DNA from: Saprospiraceae bacterium
Lineage (GTDB): Bacteria > Bacteroidota > Bacteroidia > Chitinophagales > Saprospiraceae
Reading direction: 5' to 3'
Assembly: GCA_020629515.1 (NCBI GenBank)
Contig: JAHDDE010000039.1
Coordinates: 1-35,371, forward strand
Length of the DNA: 35,371 bases
The stretch's first letter is position 1. Every line of letters starts with the position of its first letter. The notes beneath the pieces were generated by a model. It was given only the letters and a program-made list of their open reading frames with translations. It had not been told where the DNA came from and ran no database searches. Both the position numbers and the translations under genes were made by a program. Of the stretch, positions 9,179 to 17,896 are shown one piece after another.

Positions 9179-9906
9179 ATTTCGAAATTGAGTTTATTAT
9201 TCGAAATTAAGAAGTCTAATACCTCTAAGTCAAGTGGGTGATCTATATCAAAACAGATGTGGTCCAATACATGAAATATCGTCCTAGGTGTAAAGACTGT
9301 ACTGTAATTTTGCGAATAAAAATCTCTACGGTAAAAGTAGAAGGAGGCATTTAGGTCATATACTTTTGGAGCACTTTGTCTTGTATAAATATCTCCTTTT
9401 AAATTTTTGCTTTTATGTGCATAAAGACCATCCTTGGATTCTATCATATTGAAGTAAGGATTTCTATTCGCGGGACTAACAGAAAATGAGTTTAGGGCAT
9501 TAGGAGTGCTATTAAAATGATGGTATGCTTTTGTCAAGTCTTCTAGAGTTCTAAGTGGAGAAGTCACATCTAAGTCGAGGATTATATCGAATGACGATTT
9601 TTCTATAGCTTCGTGATATTCCATTAGGTCTTTGATGACAGCTATTTTACCCATTGAATCTGTCGCTAATTCTGATTGTCTTAAATAATCAGTCTTCAAT
9701 CCATAATCAGCGGCAATCTTTTTAATCAACTCGTCATCAGTTGATAAAGCGATTTTTGCGTTATGATCTTTACTTAAAGAATTAGCAAATTTTGAGGCAG
9801 AATTTATTGTATACACAATTAGTGGCAAGCTATTGATTAATGCAATGTTTTTGCCTGGAACTCCTTTTGATCCACCTCTTGCACATATAGTTATCAGGAT
9901 ATTCAA
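9175..9906 (-). CDS. legF: CMP-nonulosonic (legionaminic) acid cytidylyltransferase
   Basis: The 243-residue enzyme belongs to the acylneuraminate cytidylyltransferase family and activates a nonulosonic acid with CTP, releasing pyrophosphate. The nucleotide loop A-R-G-G-S-K-G-V-P-G-K-N (9-20) is intact and L-D-L-D-V-T-S-P-L-R (~109-118) supplies the metal-binding aspartates. Length is normal. It lies one base after ptmE and overlaps the Gfo/Idh gene by 4. The same family serves Neu5Ac, pseudaminic acid and legionaminic acid. Legionaminic acid is preferred here because of legB, legC and ptmE in the same operon. It is equivalent to PtmB (Cj1331). Confidence 0.88.
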   Translation of the reverse strand: MNILITICARGGSKGVPGKNIALINSLPLIVYTINSASKFANSLSKDHNAKIALSTDDELIKKIAADYGLKTDYLRQSELATDSMGKIAVIKDLMEYHEAIEKSSFDIILDLDVTSPLRTLEDLTKAYHHFNSTPNALNSFSVSPANRNPYFNMIESKDGLYAHKSKNLKGDIYTRQSAPKVYDLNASFYFYRRDFYSQNYSTVFTPRTIFHVLDHICFDIDHPLDLEVLDFLISNNKLNFEI

Positions 9907-9907
9907 A

Positions 9908-10951
9908 TTAAAATTTTATGTTTTTAATGTCTTGTTGAGCTTTTGTAAAGTCGTTAGGTTTCCCTATGTCGAGCCAATAGTTAAGAATGTTATAATGCAT
10001 AACATTTTTTGATGCGGCAATCGCTACCTCCAAAAAGTCAGTAGCGTTAAATTTTAAATTATCAGGAATTAAGGAAATCAATTCTTTTTTAAAAATATAG
10101 ATCCCTGCATTCGAGTAGTAGGTATAAGTAGGTTTTTCTTTTAATCCAGTAATTTGATCCTTGTCGGTTTCTATAATGCCGTATGGTATATCGACTTGAT
10201 AAGATGTGGTGGCAACGATAATATCAGCATTGTTTTTATAAAACGTATTGAACATTCTTTCATAATCGATATTTGAAAGGATATCGGAATTCATTACTAA
10301 TATATACTCATTAGTAACCTTTTTAATCTTTTTTACTGCTCCAATTGTCCCTAATGGTTGATTCTCAGTGATATAACTTATAATCATATCCTTGTCTTTA
10401 CCATCTTCAAATGTATCTATTAGCTGTTCACCTAAGTAATTAATTGAAATATTTAAATTTTTAATACCAAATGATCTAAGTCGATCTATGTTGTATTCTA
10501 TAATTGGTTTACCACCGATTTTAAGGAGTGGTTTTGGAGTCGTTAGAGTCATTGGACGCAATCGTGTACCCTTTCCCCCAGCCATGATTACTGCTTGCAA
10601 GGGTAGATACGATCTTTGCTTATTGAAATTCAAAATATCAACAATTTGCTGTTCTTTATTGAGGATAGGTATTATTTGATATTTGTTGTTACGATATAAA
10701 GTTATCAGGTCAGGATCGTAGTTGTGTTCTTCGAGATATTTTGGATTTTTCGTCGCAAAATCCAAAATTGGGTTGTCCAAATTAAGACCACTAATCAATC
10801 CTCTTCGAACATCACCATCGGTTATTGAACCTATTAGTTTTTCTGATTTATCAATAATAAATAAAACACCATCTCCAGAAAGTTGATCTAACTTTTTTAA
10901 TGTTTCTCTTATCGATATATTAGTTGAAATTATGTGTTCGTTTATTTTCAT
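9908..10951 (-). CDS. ptmE: CBS-domain sugar-phosphate nucleotidyltransferase (PtmE-like)
   Basis: The product has 347 residues in two parts. Residues 1-~115 form a pair of CBS motifs (S-I-T-D-G-D-V-R-R-G near 42-51). The rest is a nucleotidyltransferase with the signature M-A-G-G-K-G-T-R-L-R-P and T-P-K-P-L-L (~123-143). This CBS-plus-transferase fusion is the layout of Campylobacter PtmE (Cj1329), which makes GDP-glucosamine from GlcN-1-P and GTP and so channels the pathway through GDP-linked rather than UDP-linked intermediates. It directly abuts the acetyltransferase gene and lies one base before legF. Regulation through the CBS pair by a nucleotide is possible but not shown. GTP specificity cannot be read off by eye. 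Confidence 0.85.
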   Translation of the reverse strand: MKINEHIISTNISIRETLKKLDQLSGDGVLFIIDKSEKLIGSITDGDVRRGLISGLNLDNPILDFATKNPKYLEEHNYDPDLITLYRNNKYQIIPILNKEQQIVDILNFNKQRSYLPLQAVIMAGGKGTRLRPMTLTTPKPLLKIGGKPIIEYNIDRLRSFGIKNLNISINYLGEQLIDTFEDGKDKDMIISYITENQPLGTIGAVKKIKKVTNEYILVMNSDILSNIDYERMFNTFYKNNADIIVATTSYQVDIPYGIIETDKDQITGLKEKPTYTYYSNAGIYIFKKELISLIPDNLKFNATDFLEVAIAASKNVMHYNILNYWLDIGKPNDFTKAQQDIKNIKF

Positions 10952-11587
10952 CTAAATGTTCTTATTTGGAATCAGTTTTATTGGACTCCTACCTTTAGCT
11001 ATCATATTATCTGGAATATTTTTTGTTATTGTAGACCCTGCTCCAATAATACAATTACATCCAATAGTAACTCCTGGTAAAATTATACTTCCAATGCCAA
11101 TTAGAGTGTTTGGACCAATTTCAACATTGCCTCCTAATCTTACCCCTGGTGCTAAATGAGCACATGTTTTTATATGGCAGTCATGTTCAATTATGACTGA
11201 TGTATTGCATATTACTCCATCCTCAATTGTCGAATTTGCATTTATTATAGCACCAGTATTTATCAATATACCTTTGCCTAATCTTGCAGATGGAGAAATA
11301 ATTGCAGTGGCGTGCAAGGCATTTTTCAGTGTGGCTCTCCCAAACTTATTTATTATTTGGTGTCTCCTAAAATTATCTCCTATACTAACAAAGTAATTTT
11401 CGGAACGTAATCTTTTTTCGTTTGATTCATCTCGTTCACTGCCAAGATATTTTAAGTTATATGGGTTCTCTGCTTGTTCATGTAGCTCAAAATATCCTTT
11501 GATTTTAATATTTTGACTCTTTAATGCGTCAATAACTACATAGCTATGACCAGAATACCCAACTAAGATTATCATCTGATCAATCAT
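10952..11587 (-). CDS. legH: NeuD/PglD-type sugar N-acetyltransferase (LegH-like)
   Basis: The 211-residue protein has an N-terminal Rossmann-like nucleotide-sugar domain (I-I-L-V-G-Y-S-G-H-S) and a C-terminal hexapeptide beta-helix. E-H-D-C-H-I and H-L-A-P-G (~133-148) carry the histidine that is catalytic in PglD. The enzyme would acetylate the 4-amino group made by the aminotransferase, using acetyl-CoA. It overlaps legG by 8 bases if the first Met is used. The Met at codon 5 (11575) gives a start closer to relatives and removes the overlap. A NeuD-like O-acetyltransferase is the main alternative, but a LegH role completes the pathway encoded by its neighbours. Confidence 0.75.
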   Translation of the reverse strand: MIDQMIILVGYSGHSYVVIDALKSQNIKIKGYFELHEQAENPYNLKYLGSERDESNEKRLRSENYFVSIGDNFRRHQIINKFGRATLKNALHATAIISPSARLGKGILINTGAIINANSTIEDGVICNTSVIIEHDCHIKTCAHLAPGVRLGGNVEIGPNTLIGIGSIILPGVTIGCNCIIGAGSTITKNIPDNMIAKGRSPIKLIPNKNI

Positions 11588-12704
11588 TTAAGTAAGACTT
11601 GATAAATCCGAAAATATGAGAAGAGGTACTACCATTTTTATTTTGATATAAATTATTACCACTATAGTATGGTAAAGAAAGAATTTCCCTTGTTTTTTTA
11701 ATGATCTGTACGGAGTCAAATTGGGCATTTATAATGTTGTGAGATTGAACTCTTCCTTTTTGTCGGTCACCTAAATTGAGCACATATGTATTAAGACTAG
11801 CAGCTTCAATTATACCACTACTACTATTACCTATTAAGGCTTTAGAATAGTAAATCGCAGAAAAATATGCCTGACTACCAAAGTGTTCTATGCCGTGAAC
11901 GTTTTCATATTTATCTACAAATTTTTTGATGGTTCCTTTAGCACTTAAACCAGTGATGTCAGCATTAGGCATATTTATTATGATTTGAAATTCTTTACGT
12001 AGTACTTCGAGGGCCTTAAGAAGTTCATTTAATTTAAAAGTATTGCCCTCATATTTTTCAGTCTCAGGGTGATATACAACAAGTAAGGTAGGAAGCATAA
12101 AATCAATATTGAATTTTGCCTGTAAATGTTCTTTGTCAGTCGGGGTGAAATCAATTAGATTATCCAATCCAAGCGCACCTACATTATAGATATTTTGCTT
12201 TTCATCCAGTAGTTGAACAAGTCTTTCCTTGAAAATTTCTGTGGCGCAAAAGTGGAGTGAGCTACATAAAGAAATCATATGTCGATATCTATTATCCATA
12301 GCCCCCATTGTAGTTTCTCCACCATGCAAATGGGCGATTGGGATATTGAAATGAGCTGCACTTAGAACAGCTGCGAGCATCTCATATCGATCTCCCAGGC
12401 AAATTAATAAATCCAATTTTTCTTGATCTCGGGAGAATATATTCGCAAATAGGGATGAAGTTAGGCTTATGCTTTGGACTATATCCTGTGGTTTGTCACC
12501 AGAAGGAAGTGTATCAACTTTTTGTGTAATGAATAATCCGTCTTTTTCGATTTCTTTTATCGTTTGATCATATTGGATAGATAAATGTGTTCCAAATACA
12601 TAAACGTGAAGATTAAATTCTTCGGCTTGATTAAATCTGATGAGCAATGGCCTGAGGATACCGTAATCCGCTCTTGAGCTGGTAAGTACTCCGATTGTTT
12701 TCAT
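11580..12704 (-). CDS. legG: Hydrolysing GDP/UDP-sugar 2-epimerase (NeuC/LegG type)
   Basis: The 374-residue enzyme removes the nucleotide and inverts C2 to release a free mannosamine-type sugar for the synthase. T-S-S-R-A-D-Y-G-I-L (8-17) is the family start motif. G-D-R-Y-E-M-L-A-A (~103-111), A-H-L-H-G-G-E (~123-129) and G-N-S-S-S-G-I-I-E-A (~292-301) mark the GT-B-like active site and nucleotide-binding loop. Length is normal. It overlaps legI by 4 bases. With ptmE in the operon the expected substrate is a GDP-linked 2,4-diacetamido-trideoxyhexose. The donor nucleotide is inferred from context. Confidence 0.88.
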   Translation of the reverse strand: MKTIGVLTSSRADYGILRPLLIRFNQAEEFNLHVYVFGTHLSIQYDQTIKEIEKDGLFITQKVDTLPSGDKPQDIVQSISLTSSLFANIFSRDQEKLDLLICLGDRYEMLAAVLSAAHFNIPIAHLHGGETTMGAMDNRYRHMISLCSSLHFCATEIFKERLVQLLDEKQNIYNVGALGLDNLIDFTPTDKEHLQAKFNIDFMLPTLLVVYHPETEKYEGNTFKLNELLKALEVLRKEFQIIINMPNADITGLSAKGTIKKFVDKYENVHGIEHFGSQAYFSAIYYSKALIGNSSSGIIEAASLNTYVLNLGDRQKGRVQSHNIINAQFDSVQIIKKTREILSLPYYSGNNLYQNKNGSTSSHIFGFIKSYLND

Positions 12705-13720
12705 TTGATCAAATCATCATAAGTTAGGAGGTGATCCGAGGGAAGATCTTTATTAATTACCTCGCCAATTAACTTTTCATATTCCATCGGACTAATACCA
12801 TGTCCAGGACGTTTCATCGCAAAATGGTCCTTTGTTAGAGATGTCCCTTTTTTAAGGGCTACGCTCAAGTGCACACTTTTCCGGGCTATGGGAATATTTT
12901 GCGATTCTGATGGGCTTGGTTTCTTTTCTTTACTACCCAAAGCTATGTCTATATTTCTTGTGAGGATCACTAGTTGTTTTAATTCTGATGGTTCCAATGA
13001 AGCTTTATGATCTGGGCCTTTCATTTTCCGATCTAGTGTAAAATGCTTTTCAAGAATTTTAGCACCTTTTGCAACTGCCGCTAAGGAGACTTCAATTCCC
13101 AATGTGTGGTCAGAATAGCCTATATCAACACCAAATTCTTCTCTTATTGTATCCATTGCATTTAGATTTACATCTGAAAGAGGAGTAGGATATTGTGTAT
13201 TGCAGTGTAGTATCGTTATTGTACTTCTATTGGCTCCATGATCGCATAATGTATTGAATGCTTTCCTTATATCTTCCATATCGCACATTCCTGTAGACAT
13301 CACTATAGGTTTTCCCTTTGAAGCAATCTTTTCTAAATAGGGTTTATTGGTTATTTCTCCAGAAGGAATTTTATAAAAATCTATACCTATTTTTTCGAGT
13401 AAGTCGATACTGTCTAAATCAAAAGCTGTTGAGAGAAAATTGACTTTTTTTATAGCGCAATACTCTTTCAGAATATGGTGTGCTTCGATATCAAGTTCTA
13501 ATTTTTTAATCATCTCAAATTGACTTGACTTACTACCTAAATTTGCTTCTTGATATGAAGCCATGGCAGCCTTTTGAGATACAAGATTTTTCGTTTTAAA
13601 GGTTTGAAATTTTACATAATCGACGCCAGCTTCTGCAGCTACGTCTATAAGACGTTTGGCGATTTGGATATCGCCATTATGGTTTACTCCTGCCTCTGCA
13701 ATAATTATTGTTTTTTTCAT
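12701..13720 (-). CDS. legI: Nonulosonic (legionaminic) acid synthase, NeuB family with SAF domain
   Basis: The 339-residue enzyme condenses phosphoenolpyruvate with the 2,4-diacetamido mannose-type sugar to form the nine-carbon acid. It has I-A-E-A-G-V-N-H-N-G-D (7-17), Y-V-K-F-Q-T-F (~35-41), S-T-G-M (~142), E-K-H-F-T-L-D (~231-237) and G-P-D-H-K-A-S (~242), all in the TIM-barrel domain. A C-terminal antifreeze-like SAF domain begins around 285 and includes K-R-P-G-H-G-I-S-P. All active-site segments are present. It overlaps both neighbours by 4 bases. NeuB family membership is certain. Legionaminic over sialic acid rests on the neighbouring legB and legC genes. Confidence 0.9.
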   Translation of the reverse strand: MKKTIIIAEAGVNHNGDIQIAKRLIDVAAEAGVDYVKFQTFKTKNLVSQKAAMASYQEANLGSKSSQFEMIKKLELDIEAHHILKEYCAIKKVNFLSTAFDLDSIDLLEKIGIDFYKIPSGEITNKPYLEKIASKGKPIVMSTGMCDMEDIRKAFNTLCDHGANRSTITILHCNTQYPTPLSDVNLNAMDTIREEFGVDIGYSDHTLGIEVSLAAVAKGAKILEKHFTLDRKMKGPDHKASLEPSELKQLVILTRNIDIALGSKEKKPSPSESQNIPIARKSVHLSVALKKGTSLTKDHFAMKRPGHGISPMEYEKLIGEVINKDLPSDHLLTYDDLIK

Positions 13721-14862
13721 AATATTACACTACTCGGAATATTCACAATGCGATCGGCTAGAAAAATAGAAGTGTCCAAATCCCCAGATGGACATTGATC
13801 ATACATTGGTAAAGTGTTTAGTAGTTGCCAGATGGGTCGAGTCATAACTCCATTTTCATTCATCTCTTTTAAAAAAAGATCTTTTGTGCTATTATCTTTT
13901 AATTGGATAGCATTTAGCCAATAATTAGAATTACAATGAGCAGGAGCTACCTTGTAGATGATATCTTCAAAATCTTCAAAAAAGTCTTTATACTTTAGAG
14001 CAGTATTATTTTTATTTTCTAAAAAAGATGGAAGCATTTCCATCTGAGCGCAAAGTAGAGCAGCATTTAGATTTGGCATTCTATAATTATAACCCAAATT
14101 GTCATGCTTGTATTCCCAAGCGTGTGGAACTTTCGCTGTAGTGGATAGGTGCTTGGCTAAGGTGCCTAATTTTTCGTTATTGGTAACTATAGCACCGCCG
14201 CCGCCGCTAGTAATAGTTTTGTTCCCATTAAAACTATAGATCCCTAATGTGCCAAAGGTTCCCGTGTGTTGATTTTTGAAGGTGGTACCTAAAGATTCAG
14301 CGGCATCTTCGATAACAGCAATGTTATAATAATCACATATTTCGCATATCTCGTCAATTCGCGCAGCATGCCCAAAAGTGTGCATTGGCACACATGCTTT
14401 TATTTGACGTCCTGATTGACGATTAATAAGCCTGTTGTTTGTAAAATGACAACTCTTTTCGATTCTTTTTTTTAGCGCTTCAGGAGACATGGACATAGTG
14501 TCTAAATCTACATCTATGAAATGAGGTTTCGCCAGGAGATAGGCTGCAGCGTTAGCAGTTGCAACAAAACTTAATGGTTGCATGAAGACTTCAGAGCTCT
14601 GATCAACCCCTACTATTTTCATTGCAAGATGAAGTGCACTTGTACCGTTGCTTATAGCAACTGCTCTTTTAGCTCCAGTATATTCAGCTAATGATTCTTC
14701 AAATTGATTGACAAATTTGCCCACAGAAGAAACAAAAGTTGATTCTATTGCTTCGGTAACATATTTTAATTCATTACCTAAAAACTTAGGTTCATGAAGA
14801 GGCAGAAAGGCCTTTGGGCAATTATAGGTTTCGCGGATGAATGCTTCAATCTTTTTAAACAT
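13717..14862 (-). CDS. legC: PLP-dependent sugar aminotransferase (LegC type)
   Basis: The 381-residue protein belongs to the DegT/DnrJ/EryC1/StrS aminotransferase family and would add an amino group at C4 of the 4-keto-6-deoxy nucleotide sugar from LegB. The PLP lysine is K215 in S-F-N-G-N-K-T-I-T, followed by a glycine run. I-E-D-A-A-E-S (~184-190) gives the aspartate that pairs with the pyridine nitrogen. I-S-N-G-T-S-A-L-H-L (~70-79) binds the phosphate. The N-terminal extension of about 30 residues before the core matches the LegC subgroup. It overlaps legB by 8 bases. Confidence 0.88.
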   Translation of the reverse strand: MFKKIEAFIRETYNCPKAFLPLHEPKFLGNELKYVTEAIESTFVSSVGKFVNQFEESLAEYTGAKRAVAISNGTSALHLAMKIVGVDQSSEVFMQPLSFVATANAAAYLLAKPHFIDVDLDTMSMSPEALKKRIEKSCHFTNNRLINRQSGRQIKACVPMHTFGHAARIDEICEICDYYNIAVIEDAAESLGTTFKNQHTGTFGTLGIYSFNGNKTITSGGGGAIVTNNEKLGTLAKHLSTTAKVPHAWEYKHDNLGYNYRMPNLNAALLCAQMEMLPSFLENKNNTALKYKDFFEDFEDIIYKVAPAHCNSNYWLNAIQLKDNSTKDLFLKEMNENGVMTRPIWQLLNTLPMYDQCPSGDLDTSIFLADRIVNIPSSVIL

Positions 14863-15868
14863 TATATATGTTTGCCTTATAATGACTTAAATTCTCATCT
14901 TTGGAGTACCACCTTATCGTTTCTTTTAATCCTTCTGTTAAGCTGTACTTAGGTAACCAAGAAGTATATTTTTTTATTTTTTCGTTGGATCCATATAGCC
15001 TAAATACTTCAGAATTGGGAGGTCTCAGACGAGCTGGATCTTGTATAATTTGAGTGTCCGAATCAATGAGTGAAAGTATTGTATCTGCTAAGTTTTTCAT
15101 CGATATTTCGCTACATGTTGCAATATTACAATCATGACCGATCAATTCTTCTGACTTTGCTATCTCAATAAAGCCCTGCGCAGTATCCTTAACAAATAAC
15201 AAATCGCGAGTTGGTGATAAATCCCCTAACTCTATATTTTTTTTGCCGTTCAACGCTTGAGTTATAATAGTGGGGATAATGGCTCTCGCCGACTGTCGGG
15301 GGCCGTAGGTATTAAATGGTCTGACAATTGTAACAGGACTTCCAAAAGAACGAAAAAATGATTCTGCTATACAATCGGCGCCTATTTTACTTGCCGAGTA
15401 AGGAGATTGGGGCTGTCGTGGATGTAGTTCGTCGATAGGGATGTACTGAGCTGTTCCATATACTTCAGAAGTAGATGTTACCAATGTACGTTCTACATTT
15501 AAATCACGGGCAGCCTGTAGCACATTTAAGGTGCCTTTTATATTAGTATCAATGTATGAATCTGGAGAGTGATAGGAATATGGGATAGCAATTAATGCAG
15601 CGAGATGAAATACTATTTCGATATCTTTCATTGCCGTTTTCACTCCATTAGGATCTCTTATGTCTCCAGTGAAAATATCAAGTTGAGATACTTGTTCTTC
15701 AGAGAAATTTTCTATCCATCCCCATGTGTTGAAAGAATTATATTGACAAAATGCCCGTACTTCGGCTCCTTCCATCAATAGTGCTTCGACTAAATGACTT
15801 CCTATGAAACCATCTGCCCCAGTTATAAGGACTTTTTTATTCTCAAGAGTTTTGTAAGTATTCTCCAT
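14855..15868 (-). CDS. legB: NAD-dependent nucleotide-sugar 4,6-dehydratase (LegB type)
   Basis: The 337-residue extended SDR starts the operon. G-A-D-G-F-I-G-S-H (17-25) binds NAD. T-S-T-S-E-V-Y-G (131-138) gives the threonine and glutamate used in 4,6-dehydration, and Y157/K161 (P-Y-S-A-S-K) complete the site. It would convert the GDP- or UDP-GlcNAc substrate to the 4-keto-6-deoxy sugar for LegC. The ATG at 15868 is preceded after 4 bases by the -7-like box TATTTTTG, so the mRNA may be leaderless. The ABC exporter gene ends 75 bases upstream, so the operon can be transcribed separately from it. Confidence 0.88.
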   Translation of the reverse strand: MENTYKTLENKKVLITGADGFIGSHLVEALLMEGAEVRAFCQYNSFNTWGWIENFSEEQVSQLDIFTGDIRDPNGVKTAMKDIEIVFHLAALIAIPYSYHSPDSYIDTNIKGTLNVLQAARDLNVERTLVTSTSEVYGTAQYIPIDELHPRQPQSPYSASKIGADCIAESFFRSFGSPVTIVRPFNTYGPRQSARAIIPTIITQALNGKKNIELGDLSPTRDLLFVKDTAQGFIEIAKSEELIGHDCNIATCSEISMKNLADTILSLIDSDTQIIQDPARLRPPNSEVFRLYGSNEKIKKYTSWLPKYSLTEGLKETIRWYSKDENLSHYKANIYNV

Positions 15869-15872
15869 ATTA

Positions 15873-15899
15873 CAAAAATAATGAATATATAATCATCAA
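15873..15899 (-). promoter_or_regulatory. Predicted promoter of the legionaminic acid operon
   Basis: On the minus strand TTG (15899-15897) is followed after 16 bases by TATTTTTG (15880-15873). This agrees with the Bacteroidota pattern TTG, a spacer of about 17-23, then TAnnTTTG, with the spacer one base short. The box ends 4 bases before the legB ATG, so transcription would begin at or next to the start codon. Confidence 0.5.
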
Positions 15900-15943
15900 C
15901 TACAATCTTCATATTATATGCTACGCTAATAGCACAAGAAAAA

Positions 15944-17764
15944 TTAGATTGTAATACGTTCTTTAATTAGAGTGGTATATTCATGCTCCTTTACAATCAT
16001 CCCTTTTTCTAACTCATATATCCTATCACATTTTTCTAAAGTCGTAAGTCTATGAGCGACTATAATAACCGTCTTGCCCAAAGAAGAAATATGATTGATA
16101 CTTTCAACTATAGCTTTCTCGGTTTCTGGGTCAAGTGCACTTGTTACTTCATCAAAAATGAGAATTTCTGCATTTTTGTATAATGCTCTTGCAATGCCGA
16201 CTCTCTGTTTTTGCCCTCCGCTCAGTTTCACACCCGCTTCTCCTAACTTCATTTTAAGTCCAAATTCTTGATCAGCGACAAATTTTTGTAACTGAGATTC
16301 TTTGATTGCATATTTCAATCTATTATAATCTAATTCTGATTCACCAAAAGCTATGTTTTCTTCAAGTGTCCCATTTAATATGAAAATATCTTGGGCTACA
16401 TAGCCTATATTTTTTTGATATTCAGAATTATCTTGATCAGATATTAATCTTTTCTTATCAACAATGAATTCTCCATTTGATTCTTTCATTAACCTCAATA
16501 GAATCTTTAGTAAAGTGGATTTTCCTGATCCAGATTCTCCAATTATACCGATACTTTCTCCACATGTGATTGTTAAGTTTACATTAGTTAAAACTGTTTC
16601 TTGAGTTTCTGGATAACTAAATGATATATCCTTAAGTATTATTTGGTTCTTGAAAACTTTTCGTTCAAAAGTAGTGAACTCATTAAATTTTTTGTTTCCT
16701 ACTTCTCTTAACTCATCAATTACATAGCTATTATTTTTTATACCCAAGATGGAATTCATCATCCTGTTAATAGCTGGGAGAATTTTGTATGCAGCGATTC
16801 CGAAAAATCCTAAAAGGATTAATACGGTATCCTTATCCATATTCGTGAAATATGCATAAGAGAAAATAATAAATATTCCTAAGCCAAAGATTATATCATT
16901 GGTCTTTTGATGAATCTTGTTGTATACACCTTGATAAATTATATCAACTTCGTTGAGAAGTTTTTGACTTTTAACATATCTATGCAAAGTGCTTGATTCA
17001 TTATTTGAAAGCTTTACATCAACAAAACCCTTCATTGCTTCTATCACTTTCCCATAGTTTATTGGAAGCAGCTTATTTCTCTCATAACCGATGATTTTTA
17101 TTTTATCCTTACTAAAAGTGTAAATACCTATAAAAATTGGAGTAATAACAGCAAGTAAGAGAAGTACAGCTCCTGGCATGTAAAATAATAGGGCTATACA
17201 TAATATCGTAATTACGATTAGTTCAGTGCTGAAATAAAAAGCTTGCATCAAGTATTGTTGAGCAAACCTCATAGGGATATCTACAATTTTATAAACGTTT
17301 TTACCTGATGTGCTGTCTTGAATAAAAAGATAACCTTTGTCATAAAAACGTTTATACATTTTTTTATTCAGTCTCAGAGAAATATTATAAGCGAATCTAT
17401 TCTGAATATAATTAATGTAGAGCGAAACACCATTTTTTATAATAAAAGTGGCAAAAATCAAAAAGGATAAAAAGAATAATAACTCTATTTCCGTTCTTGC
17501 TCCTGAATGTTGATAAATATTTCTTAAGCCAAGATTGAAATAGTATTCAATTATACCATCTGCTTCTGATCTTAAATAAACTTCTTTCGTAATTGCTCCA
17601 CCTCTTAGTGCAGTTGTGATTAATCCTAGAACAACTGCCATCCCCAACACATCAAAGAATGCATTAACGATCATTAGGCCGATCATGATTACTGATCTCC
17701 TTTTTTGGTCTGGATCAAGAACCGAATTAATATTCTTGACTGCATTGAAAAACGGATTATTCAA
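15944..17764 (-). CDS. ABC transporter, fused permease and ATPase (glycan/lipid exporter type)
   Basis: The protein has 606 residues. Residues 1-350 form a type IV ABC exporter membrane domain with about six hydrophobic segments. Residues 370-606 are the ATPase, with Walker A G-E-S-G-S-G-K-S-T (409-417), signature L-S-G-G-Q (514-518), Walker B I-L-I-F-D-E (~534-539) and the H-loop histidine in A-H-R-L-T. It would work as a homodimer. The start is TTG at 17764, because an in-frame stop lies a few codons upstream and no ATG is nearby. The first internal Met would cut into the N-terminal region. Position at the head of a glycan locus suggests flipping of a lipid-linked glycan, as PglK or MsbA do. 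The substrate is inference. Confidence 0.85.
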   Translation of the reverse strand: MNNPFFNAVKNINSVLDPDQKRRSVIMIGLMIVNAFFDVLGMAVVLGLITTALRGGAITKEVYLRSEADGIIEYYFNLGLRNIYQHSGARTEIELLFFLSFLIFATFIIKNGVSLYINYIQNRFAYNISLRLNKKMYKRFYDKGYLFIQDSTSGKNVYKIVDIPMRFAQQYLMQAFYFSTELIVITILCIALLFYMPGAVLLLLAVITPIFIGIYTFSKDKIKIIGYERNKLLPINYGKVIEAMKGFVDVKLSNNESSTLHRYVKSQKLLNEVDIIYQGVYNKIHQKTNDIIFGLGIFIIFSYAYFTNMDKDTVLILLGFFGIAAYKILPAINRMMNSILGIKNNSYVIDELREVGNKKFNEFTTFERKVFKNQIILKDISFSYPETQETVLTNVNLTITCGESIGIIGESGSGKSTLLKILLRLMKESNGEFIVDKKRLISDQDNSEYQKNIGYVAQDIFILNGTLEENIAFGESELDYNRLKYAIKESQLQKFVADQEFGLKMKLGEAGVKLSGGQKQRVGIARALYKNAEILIFDEVTSALDPETEKAIVESINHISSLGKTVIIVAHRLTTLEKCDRIYELEKGMIVKEHEYTTLIKERITI

Positions 17765-17896
17765 TAAGAATTTCAGCTATTAAGGTTTTGTTACACATGC
17801 GAATTTAATATAATATAACGGAGAAGTAAGCTTTTCAAAACGATATGTCAGTATATTGCCCCACTATACTTTACCTTCACAGGCAAACTATTTGAA

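Noticed and set aside
9175-13720. Reading the operon as an N-acetylneuraminic acid (sialic acid) pathway
   Set aside because: NeuA, NeuB and NeuC-type genes alone would fit, but the dehydratase, aminotransferase and CBS-nucleotidyltransferase are not needed for sialic acid and are expected for legionaminic acid.
2526-17764. The glycan locus as a recently mobile island
   Set aside because: It looks AT-rich and modular, but no integrase, transposase, direct repeats or tRNA junction is visible at its ends. A base composition and codon use calculation would be needed to support transfer.
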